DNA of 7,788 bases from Paracoccaceae bacterium (lineage in GTDB: Bacteria; Pseudomonadota; Alphaproteobacteria; Rhodobacterales; Rhodobacteraceae). A model generated the notes under the pieces. The model was not told the DNA's origin, did not search any database, and saw nothing but the letters and a program-made list of their open reading frames with translations. The DNA lies in contig CABZJG010000086.1 of NCBI GenBank assembly GCA_902525995.1, positions 1-7,788 of the forward strand, given 5' to 3'. A program made the position numbers and the translations under genes. Shown here one piece after another: positions 1 through 5,768 of the stretch (positions within the stretch are counted from its first letter, which is position 1; every line of letters starts with the position of its first letter).

Positions 1-227
1 CGGCTATCTTTCGTTCGACGTCATTTTGCATATTTTTGCAACAACTTTTCTAGAGTGAGTGCTCAAAAGCTAAAAAACGTTACTTTTTATATGGAAAGAT
101 ATCAATCTGATTTATTTCTGTCGCATAATGGTCGTGAGTGCGGGGGGGGTATGATGCCAGTTTGTGTCAACGCATCAGTTCAAAATGTTTTATCTAAACA
201 CCCCCAAAACTTTTAACAACTTCGAAA

Positions 228-270
228 AAACAAGGATTTGGGAGGCTTACTGCCCCCTTGTTTAAGCCTC
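228..270. repeat. Interlocked inverted repeats (possible H-type pseudoknot or two competing hairpins)
   Basis: Two perfect 8-bp inverted repeats interleave. AAACAAGG at 228-235 can pair with CCTTGTTT at 256-263, and GAGGCTTA at 242-249 can pair with TAAGCCTC at 263-270. The left arm of the second stem lies in the loop of the first, and the arms share only base 263, so as RNA they could form an H-type pseudoknot or two mutually exclusive hairpins. A stretch of C (253-257) and a GGG (240-242) lie within and could compete. No poly-T tract follows directly, so it does not look like a simple intrinsic terminator. Function is unknown and chance is not excluded. Confidence 0.35.
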
Positions 271-318
271 GTATGACTTCGTCACTATTGGATCGGCATC
301 GGAGATACCAGGTAAGGA

Positions 319-359
319 CCGAAAACAATATTCGGATAAGGGTGCAATGAAAATATTGC
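319..359. repeat. Two adjacent small hairpins
   Basis: CCGAA (319-323) and TTCGG (331-335) form a 5-bp stem with a 7-nt loop. Eight bases later GCAAT (344-348) and ATTGC (355-359) form a 5-bp stem with a 6-nt loop. Both are short and AT-rich and would be only weakly stable. They are listed because they continue a series with the interlocked repeats at 228-270 in a region without a gene. They may be fortuitous. Confidence 0.2.
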
Positions 360-476
360 GAGAGAGAGATGTGTATTTGAATGTGCAAATGTTCGCAAAA
401 TGAGCAAAAAAAGAACCGAAAATCCTCAAAGCCATAGGGCCTGAGTTCTGGCGCCCAAATTTATTGTTACCGACTG

Positions 477-482
477 TATAAT
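477..482 (+). promoter_or_regulatory. Candidate -10 element for the MFS transporter gene
   Basis: A perfect TATAAT lies 58 bases before the ATG at 541, which would give a leader of about 50 nt. No good -35 hexamer sits 16-18 bp upstream (the positions read CCCAAA or similar), and TG lies directly against the -10 instead of in the extended -10 position. The call rests on the hexamer and its location only. Confidence 0.35.
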
Positions 483-540
483 TTGCTTATCCTTGAAAAA
501 CCCCGACTATAGCGTCAAACTCACCCAATGAAATTTAGAT

Positions 541-1761
541 ATGGTTGTGACTTCAAATGCAGCACAAAATAAATTGACCTTTCTAGTCTGCTTGGTGTCC
601 GTGTTGGCAATGCTTAGCTTTGCGCTATGGCCAGTTTTTTTGACAGAACTTGGTGTCATTTGGCAGCTAAATAATACGGAATTGGGGTTAATCGGCGGCG
701 CCTATTTTTTTGGTTATGTTATCGCCACTCCCTTTTTGGTCAGTTCGACAGACATTTGGGATGCAAAAAAAGTATTTATCACAGGCAGCCTAATCAGCTT
801 TATAGGATGCTGTGCATTTTCCATTTTTGCCAGCGGATTTTGGAGTGCCTTGATTATCTGGGGCTTTGTTGGAGCGGGGCTTGCAGGAACTTACATGCCG
901 GGCCTGCAGATATTAAATGCCCGGCTTGAAGCCGAAATGAGAGTAAAGGTGGTGCCTTGGTACACTTCATGCTTTGGCATAGGCACAGGGCTTTCCTATT
1001 ACTTCATGAGCTATAACCTGACGAATTTTGATGCGCAAACTGCCGCAGCATTAGCCGCATTGGGACCATTATCAGCCGCCCTGATTACATTATTTTTTAT
1101 TCCCTCGAAAAACCCAATGGCAGACCACAAGCCAAAGCGAAAGCTGCTCAACTTTAAGCCCGCGTTATCCCAACGCAGAACAGTTGCATATATTTTCTGT
1201 TATGGAGCACATAATTTTGAACTTTTTGCCTTTCAATCATGGATATTTGCCTTGCTGATTTTTCTTAAATCACAGAACAGCGGATTTTTTTCGATCAACA
1301 GCGCCGGGGCGCTGGTCACAATGATGACCCTTATTGGGGTTATCGTGTCCATCCTGGGCGCCAAGCTCTGCCTTCACTTTAATCGCAACAAAGTAATTGG
1401 AATAATCGGTTTGGGTGCAACCTTATTGGCCATTTTGTCTGCGCTGGTCTTACAGGGGCCACTCTGGCCTGCGATCTTGCTGCTCTTGCTGTACTATATG
1501 GCGATTATGATGGATTCAGGTGCTCTTACAGCGGGCGTCGTCAAAGAAAGCGATGACCAAAATCGTGGATCAATTCTGGCAGCCTATTCCATGTTTGGGT
1601 TCATCGGCTCGATCATTGGGCCACCGATGGTTGGATTTATTTTGGATTGGAGTGGCGGTCTAGAAAGCTATGCTGCGTGGAAATGGGGTCTTATTGCAAT
1701 GGCGGCCGGATCTTTTGCCGTGTTCATCGTTCAAAACACGCTTTCCAAAACCGACCGTTAG
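541..1761 (+). CDS. Major facilitator superfamily (MFS) transporter, substrate unknown
   Basis: A 406-residue inner-membrane protein with about twelve hydrophobic segments, roughly at residues 13-35, 46-68, 76-98, 100-122, 139-157, 168-187, 213-242, 252-277, 284-303, 306-325, 344-368 and 380-398. A basic central loop (about 188-212) separates two six-helix halves, as usual for MFS proteins of this length. The loop after helix 2 (residues 70-78, containing D71, D74, A75, K76, K77) is a degenerate form of the conserved MFS motif between helices 2 and 3. Late helix 11 carries GPPMVGFILDW, typical of the superfamily. The ATG at 541 has no clear Shine-Dalgarno sequence, but it directly precedes the first helix and no better in-frame start is visible. 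The substrate cannot be read from the sequence. The gene is convergent with the Lrp-type regulator, so a link to sulfur or amino-acid export is only a guess. Confidence 0.85.
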   Translation: MVVTSNAAQNKLTFLVCLVSVLAMLSFALWPVFLTELGVIWQLNNTELGLIGGAYFFGYVIATPFLVSSTDIWDAKKVFITGSLISFIGCCAFSIFASGFWSALIIWGFVGAGLAGTYMPGLQILNARLEAEMRVKVVPWYTSCFGIGTGLSYYFMSYNLTNFDAQTAAALAALGPLSAALITLFFIPSKNPMADHKPKRKLLNFKPALSQRRTVAYIFCYGAHNFELFAFQSWIFALLIFLKSQNSGFFSINSAGALVTMMTLIGVIVSILGAKLCLHFNRNKVIGIIGLGATLLAILSALVLQGPLWPAILLLLLYYMAIMMDSGALTAGVVKESDDQNRGSILAAYSMFGFIGSIIGPPMVGFILDWSGGLESYAAWKWGLIAMAAGSFAVFIVQNTLSKTDR

Positions 1762-1766
1762 TCGGT
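1750..1766 (-). terminator. Hairpin at convergent gene ends, possible weak terminator for the Lrp-type gene
   Basis: ACCGAC (1750-1755) and GTCGGT (1761-1766) form a perfect 6-bp stem with a 5-nt loop spanning the stop codon of the MFS gene. Read on the minus strand, the stem is followed by TTT GG, a short T-tract, and lies about 17 nt beyond the stop codon of the regulator. This is the geometry of a weak intrinsic terminator for the minus-strand gene. On the plus strand no T-run follows. Confidence 0.45.
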
Positions 1767-1783
1767 GACTAAAAGCCGAAACC

Positions 1784-2254
1784 TTAGCTTAAATTCAGGG
1801 GCAGCATTGTCGTTGATTTGATCTCTTCCATGCTAAGCAGGGCTGTCACATTATGCACCCTTACTTCTGAGATAAGTGCTTGATAAAATGTATCATAAGC
1901 ACGGGCGTTCCTGACGCGAACTTTCAAAATATAGTCAATGTCGCCGGCCAACCGATGGGCCTCTTGAACCTCGGGGCGGTCACGAAGGGCTTTTAGAAAT
2001 TGCGACTGCCATGCTGCATCATGTTCACTGGTACGAATTAAAACAAAAAAGCAGGCTTCGAACCCAAGCGTTTCGGCATCTAAAACCACAGTACTTTGTC
2101 CAATAACGCCAGCCTCACGAAGTTTACGAATCCTGTTCCAAACAGGGGTCTTGGATGAGCTGACTTTCTTGGCAATTTCGTCCAATGATTGACTGGCATC
2201 GTTTTGCAACTCGATGAGAATTTTCCGATCCGTTTCATCTATTCGCACTGACAT
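1784..2254 (-). CDS. Lrp/AsnC-family transcriptional regulator, DecR/CyuR-like
   Basis: A 156-residue cytoplasmic DNA-binding protein. Residues 1-50 form the winged helix-turn-helix: residues 5-16 (IDETDRKILIEL) match the family opening, and the recognition helix holds TPVW and RIRKL (37-45). Residues about 66-150 form the RAM effector-binding and oligomerisation domain, with the characteristic AGDIDY at 103-108 followed by LKV. The pattern TP-x-W, FVLIRT, the tract AGDIDYILKVRV, YD-x-FY and the ending MEEIKSTTMLPL resembles, from memory, E. coli DecR (YbaO), a cysteine-responsive Lrp-type regulator. I chose ATG at 2254 over TTG at 2260: GAAGGGG lies 8 nt before the ATG but only 2 nt before the TTG. 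It is divergent from cysG, so the inferred role is control of the sulfur cluster, and possibly of itself, in response to cysteine or a related thiol. It could instead be a general amino-acid-responsive regulator. Confidence 0.9.
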   Translation of the reverse strand: MSVRIDETDRKILIELQNDASQSLDEIAKKVSSSKTPVWNRIRKLREAGVIGQSTVVLDAETLGFEACFFVLIRTSEHDAAWQSQFLKALRDRPEVQEAHRLAGDIDYILKVRVRNARAYDTFYQALISEVRVHNVTALLSMEEIKSTTMLPLNLS

Positions 2255-2258
2255 TTCC

Positions 2259-2318
2259 AATTCCCCTTCTTACTTGGAACAAATCCGTTTAATTCCACCC
2301 ATTTCAGAATTTAATTCC
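2259..2318. promoter_or_regulatory. Candidate operator: three phased AATTCC repeats between regulator and cysG
   Basis: AATTCC occurs at 2259-2264, 2291-2296 and 2313-2318. The last two are part of a 9-bp perfect direct repeat, TTTAATTCC, at 2288-2296 and 2310-2318. Spacings of 32 and 22 bp are close to three and two helical turns, so all three face the same side of the DNA. Lrp-family octamers and hexadecamers typically wrap DNA at phased AT-rich sites, so this is a plausible operator for the neighbouring regulator. A further small palindrome, GGAA-TAT-TTCC, lies at 2349-2359. The first copy overlaps the regulator's own translation start region, consistent with autoregulation. I could not assign -10/-35 elements for cysG with confidence; TATATT at 2360-2365 is one candidate -10. 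Confidence 0.4.
2263..2269 (-). promoter_or_regulatory. Ribosome binding site that decides the regulator's start
   Basis: On the minus strand this reads GAAGGGG, 8 nt upstream of ATG 2254. It makes the upstream in-frame TTG at 2260 unlikely because the spacing to that codon would be too short. Confidence 0.6.
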
Positions 2319-2400
2319 TTATTTAGCGGTGATACTGGCTATTACATGGGAATATTTCCTATATTGGAGGAAGAGTCAACTTGAACTGCGGGATGCCGGT

Positions 2401-3798
2401 ATGGACCATTTTCCAATCTTTCTGTCGCTTAAGCAAAACCGTGTTGTCGTATCGGGGGGCGGTGAAGCCGCAAAGGCAAAATTACGACTCTTGCTGAAGA
2501 CCTCGGCAAATATTGAGGTCTTTGCAGAACAGCCAGACCCAGAGATCACAGAATGGGCGCGCACCAAACGGCTGAGCTTAGTTCAAACACCACTTACAGC
2601 AGAGCGTATTCAAGGCGCAGCACTTTTTTATGCTGCCAATGAGGACGCAAGCAAGGATCACCGGGTCGCTGTTTTGGCCCGCTCGGCTGGGGTGTTGGTC
2701 AATATCGTAGATAATCTTCAAGATAGCCAATTCATTACACCGGCGATTGTGGATCGTGACCCGGTCACAGTTGCGATTGGCACGGAAGGCACCGCGCCTG
2801 TTCTGGCCCGGGCGATCAAAGCCGATATTGAAACCCGTCTGCCCAGCACGGTTGGAATTCTGGCGCGTTTGGCAAATTCTTTTCGCACGAAGGCAGAAGT
2901 TCTTCCATTTGGGCGAAAAAGGCGCGCGTTTTGGAGTGATTTTTTCTTTTCTGTCGGGCCGCGTGCTCTGGCAGATGGCGGCGAAGAGAAGGTAAAGAGT
3001 GTTCTTGCTGATCTGTTGGTTCGCCATCAAAATAGCCGTCAGACATCCGGTCACGTAGCCTTTGTTGGGTCTGGTCCGGGCGATCCAGAATTGCTGACAC
3101 TCAAGGCGCGCAAGGCGCTGGATACCGCAGACGTTGTTATTTACGACCGTTTGGTAGGCGCCCCTATCTTAGAGCTGGCGCGCCGCGAAGCTATTTTAAT
3201 TAACGCGGGCAAGGAAGGCTTTGGCGCTTCAACCTGTCAAAAAGATATCAACACTATGATTGTTGAGCATGCGGCATCAGGGGCGCAGGTTCTGCGCTTA
3301 AAAGGCGGGGACGCAACAGTATTTGGGCGCCTTGATGAAGAAATAGAAGCTTGCGATGCCGCCGGTATCAGCTGGCATATCGTGCCGGGCATCACTGCGG
3401 CATCAGCTTCTGTAGCGGCCATCGGTCAGTCCATGACCCGGCGGGGGCGAAATACATCAGTGCGGTATCTGACCGGCCATGACATGCGCGGCTTTGCGGA
3501 TCATGATTGGGCAGACTTGGCCAAGCAAGATACTGTTGCCGCGATTTATATGGGTAAAAAATCTGCGCGTTTCATCCAAGGCCGACTGCTCATGCACGGG
3601 GCAGAGCGCAGCACGCCCGTCACTATTGTAGAAAATGCATCAAGACCGGACCAGCGCATTTTGGAAGCCACCTTAGATACGCTTCCGCATATTTTGGAAA
3701 AATCCAATGTTACTGGTCCTGCTCTTACACTTTATGGCCTTGCCCCTAGGGCAACCGAGGCTGATTTGATCACCAGAACATTGCAGGAGTTTGCTTAA
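2401..3798 (+). CDS. cysG: Siroheme synthase (uroporphyrinogen III C-methyltransferase / precorrin-2 dehydrogenase / sirohydrochlorin ferrochelatase)
   Basis: A 465-residue trifunctional cytoplasmic enzyme (E. coli CysG is 457) that turns uroporphyrinogen III into siroheme, the cofactor of the CysI encoded two genes downstream. Residues 1-150 are the dehydrogenase/ferrochelatase part: a Rossmann opening RVVVSGGGEAA (14-24) and NIVD (101-104), whose Asp matches the catalytic Asp of E. coli CysG, then GTAPVLAR (130-137). Residues about 217-465 are the SAM-dependent methyltransferase: VGSGPGDPELLTL (222-234), VIYDRLV (246-252) with the expected catalytic Asp249, K271, RLKGGD (299-304), VPGITAAS (328-335), and YMG with M384. 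I chose ATG 2401 because the protein then begins as CysG proteins do. The open frame runs back to GTG 2329, but those 24 codons match nothing I know and lie in the regulatory spacer. It overlaps the next gene in TAATG. Odd: the usual KGGDPFIFGRG reads KGGDATVFGRL here. Confidence 0.95.
   Translation: MDHFPIFLSLKQNRVVVSGGGEAAKAKLRLLLKTSANIEVFAEQPDPEITEWARTKRLSLVQTPLTAERIQGAALFYAANEDASKDHRVAVLARSAGVLVNIVDNLQDSQFITPAIVDRDPVTVAIGTEGTAPVLARAIKADIETRLPSTVGILARLANSFRTKAEVLPFGRKRRAFWSDFFFSVGPRALADGGEEKVKSVLADLLVRHQNSRQTSGHVAFVGSGPGDPELLTLKARKALDTADVVIYDRLVGAPILELARREAILINAGKEGFGASTCQKDINTMIVEHAASGAQVLRLKGGDATVFGRLDEEIEACDAAGISWHIVPGITAASASVAAIGQSMTRRGRNTSVRYLTGHDMRGFADHDWADLAKQDTVAAIYMGKKSARFIQGRLLMHGAERSTPVTIVENASRPDQRILEATLDTLPHILEKSNVTGPALTLYGLAPRATEADLITRTLQEFA
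3783..3789 (+). promoter_or_regulatory. Strong ribosome binding site of the DUF2849 gene
   Basis: GCAGGAG lies inside the last codons of cysG, 8 nt before ATG 3798. Together with the TAATG stop/start overlap it indicates translational coupling with efficient independent initiation. Confidence 0.6.
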
Positions 3799-4094
3799 TG
3801 GCCCGCAGTTTTTCACCAAAAATAGTCACCGCAAACGCGCTGATCGAAGGGGATGTGATCTACCTTTCAGCCGACGACACGTGGACCCGCGATTTACAGT
3901 TTGCCGATGTCATCACCGATGAAGCTGATGCAGATGTTCGTTTGATCAGTGCAGCGTCGCAAACTTCTGTCGCGGTTGGCGTTTATCTCGCAGATATTGA
4001 AATTCACCCCGATGGTTTGAAAACCAAACATTTTCGCGAAGAGTTTCGCAAATTGGGTCCCTCCAACTACTTCCACGGCAAACAGGCAGGCTAA
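3798..4094 (+). CDS. DUF2849 family small protein, sulfite reductase-associated, function unknown
   Basis: A 98-residue, acidic, soluble protein with no signal peptide, no membrane segment and no cysteine, so it cannot itself hold an iron-sulfur cluster through Cys. It matches my recollection of DUF2849: an early KIVTANALIEGDVIYLS segment (residues 8-24), W29, a central acidic part, then VGVYLADIEI (61-70) and a basic tail with FREEFRKLGP (79-88). The pattern suggests a small beta-rich fold. It starts in TAATG with cysG and ends 3 nt before cysI, so it is made together with both. I know this family mainly from the same position next to cysI in alphaproteobacteria. Possible roles include help in siroheme insertion or a structural or electron-transfer accessory of CysI; nothing in the sequence chooses between them. 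The family call is fairly sure; the function is unknown. Confidence 0.85.
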   Translation: MARSFSPKIVTANALIEGDVIYLSADDTWTRDLQFADVITDEADADVRLISAASQTSVAVGVYLADIEIHPDGLKTKHFREEFRKLGPSNYFHGKQAG

Positions 4095-4097
4095 TCC

Positions 4098-5768
4098 ATG
4101 TATAAATATAATGATTTTGATGCCGCCTTTGTGGCTGAACGCAACAAGCAGTTCCGCGCTCAGGTCGAGCGCCGGATCAGCGGCGCGCTGAGCGAAGATG
4201 AATTTAAACCGCTGCGCTTGATGAACGGGCTTTATCTTCAGCTTCATGCCTATATGCTGCGCGTGGCGGTTCCCTATGGGACATTAAACAGCGGCCAGAT
4301 GCACCAATTGGCAAACATCGCCCAACGCTGGGATAAAGGCTATGGGCATTTCACCACACGGCAAAATATCCAGTTCAACTGGCCACAGCTGCCAGATGTG
4401 CCTGATATTCTTGATGCGCTGGCCGAGGTTGAAATGCATGCCATTAAAACCAGTGGCAATACTGTGCGCAACGTCACGGCAGATCACCTATCAGGCGCAG
4501 CTGCGGATGAGTTAGAAGACCCGCGCCCCTATGCCGAATTGATTAGGCAATGGTCTACAGACCACCCCGAATTTCAATTTCTACCGCGCAAATTCAAAAT
4601 TGCTGTCAGCGGAAGCGCACACGACAGAGCCGTGATCCGCGCCCATGATATCGGCTTGCGGTTGGTTGAAAAAAACGGCGACACTGGATTTGAAGTTATT
4701 GTCGGCGGCGGTCTTGGGCGCACTCCGATGATTGGTAAAATACTGCGGGCTTTTTTACCCAAAGCGGATTTGCTACCCTATATTGAGGCTACGATCAGCG
4801 TCTGGAACCTATTGGGCCGGCGGGACAATAAATATAAGTCTCGGATCAAGATCACGGTTCACGAACATGGCATTGATGAAATCAGCAAACTTGTAGAATC
4901 CCGCTTTAAAGAACTGCGGCCTAGCTTTAATGGCGCAGACCAGTCCTTATTTGATCACATCAAACCGGCGTTCGCAGCCCCTGCTTATAAGCAGCATAGC
5001 ACAGAGCTGTTTGAACAAAATTACTCCAACGACCCGGTTTTCCGCGCGTGGGTTGATACGAATGTAACGGCTCACCAAAATGCCGAGTATGGAATTGCTA
5101 CGATTAGCCTAAAGGCGCATGGCCAAACGCCGGGGGATGCCTCCGCTGAGCAAATGCACCTTATCGCCGATCTAGCGAAACGCTATGGCCATGATGAAAT
5201 CAGGATCAGCCATGAACAGAATATTGTTTTGCCACATGTGCATAAATCCGACCTTCCAGCGGTGCATGCCAGCCTAAAGACTGCGCAACTGGCCACTGCA
5301 AATATTGGGTTGATCTCGGATATCATTGCTTGCCCGGGCATGGATTACTGTGCTTTGGCCACGGCGCGTTCGATACCCATTGCACAGCAGATCGCAACCC
5401 GATTTGATGAGCTAAAACTGGAGCATGATATTGGCGAACTGAAACTAAAAATCTCAGGCTGCATCAATGCCTGTGGTCACCATCATGTGGGCCATATCGG
5501 CATTTTGGGCCTTGATCGGGCGGGGGTTGAAAACTATCAAATCACCCTTGGCGGAGATGCCACAGAAACCGCGGCCATTGGCCAGCGAACTGGTCCAGGT
5601 TTTTCAGCCGATGACCTGCTACCTGCGCTTGAACGCCTGATTGCCGCCTATCTGGATCTCCGCAGCGAGCCAAAAGAGACGTTTTTGCAAACCTATCGCC
5701 GACTTGGGGCCACCCCATTCAAAGCCGCGCTTTACCCCGAGCGCGCGGTGCGGGCCAATGCCGCATAA
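4098..5768 (+). CDS. cysI: Sulfite reductase hemoprotein / nitrite-sulfite reductase family, siroheme and [4Fe-4S]
   Basis: A 556-residue cytoplasmic enzyme that reduces sulfite to sulfide with six electrons. It has the family's two pseudo-symmetric halves: a ferredoxin-like half-domain with HFTTRQNIQFNW (84-95), then NTVRNVTADHLSG (121-133) and PRKFKIAVSGS (163-173), which carry basic residues that bind siroheme and substrate; and a second half with GHDEIRISHEQNIVLPHV (364-381). The cluster and siroheme ligands are C412 and C418 (C-x5-C) and C455 and C459 (C-x3-C), all present, followed by an unusual-looking but family-typical HHH (461-463). Length is close to E. coli CysI (570). It lies 3 nt after DUF2849 with a weak AGG Shine-Dalgarno and overlaps cysH by 11 nt. 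The cysG and cysH neighbours favour sulfite over nitrite as substrate, but family motifs alone do not exclude nitrite. No CysJ is nearby, so electrons probably come through ferredoxin. Confidence 0.93.
   Translation: MYKYNDFDAAFVAERNKQFRAQVERRISGALSEDEFKPLRLMNGLYLQLHAYMLRVAVPYGTLNSGQMHQLANIAQRWDKGYGHFTTRQNIQFNWPQLPDVPDILDALAEVEMHAIKTSGNTVRNVTADHLSGAAADELEDPRPYAELIRQWSTDHPEFQFLPRKFKIAVSGSAHDRAVIRAHDIGLRLVEKNGDTGFEVIVGGGLGRTPMIGKILRAFLPKADLLPYIEATISVWNLLGRRDNKYKSRIKITVHEHGIDEISKLVESRFKELRPSFNGADQSLFDHIKPAFAAPAYKQHSTELFEQNYSNDPVFRAWVDTNVTAHQNAEYGIATISLKAHGQTPGDASAEQMHLIADLAKRYGHDEIRISHEQNIVLPHVHKSDLPAVHASLKTAQLATANIGLISDIIACPGMDYCALATARSIPIAQQIATRFDELKLEHDIGELKLKISGCINACGHHHVGHIGILGLDRAGVENYQITLGGDATETAAIGQRTGPGFSADDLLPALERLIAAYLDLRSEPKETFLQTYRRLGATPFKAALYPERAVRANAA

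Larger units (their letters stand above)
1..540. other. Intergenic region with no supported gene; AT-rich with several small inverted repeats
   Basis: I find no convincing coding sequence on either strand. The longest open frame (minus strand, 194-388, 64 codons) has no recognisable family, no good ribosome site and a composition like the flanking DNA. Visible structure: a direct repeat TTTTGCA at 24-30 and 34-40 (10 bp apart), a run of eight G at 142-149, an inverted repeat TGATGC/GCATCA at 152-157 and 172-177, interlocked inverted repeats between 228 and 270, and two short hairpins at 319-335 and 344-359. A perfect TATAAT at 477-482 may be the -10 of the transporter promoter. The region could hold regulatory DNA for a gene left of the window, an unannotated RNA, or decayed sequence; the sequence does not decide between these. 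Confidence 0.6.

Noticed and set aside
142..149. Run of eight G as a possible phase-variation tract
   Set aside because: It lies in no gene and not between recognisable promoter elements, so slippage would have no evident effect.
194..388. 64-codon open frame on the minus strand in the left intergenic region
   Set aside because: No recognisable family, no clear ribosome site, and it runs through the inverted repeats; a short open frame in AT-rich DNA is expected by chance.
2255..2260. TTG 2260 as start of the regulator
   Set aside because: The GAAGGGG ribosome site is only 2 nt from the TTG but 8 nt from ATG 2254.
2329..2400. N-terminal extension of cysG from GTG 2329
   Set aside because: These 24 codons resemble no CysG N-terminus, have no suitable ribosome site, and occupy the divergent regulatory spacer; ATG 2401 gives the usual start.
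2578..3054. 158-codon minus-strand open frame opposite cysG
   Set aside because: It lies wholly antisense to well-supported cysG codons, and its predicted protein is rich in Arg, Asn and Cys without any domain pattern; it is a shadow.
5641..5757. Longer cysH start upstream of ATG 5758
   Set aside because: The sequence is inside cysI in another frame and does not look like an APS reductase N-terminus.
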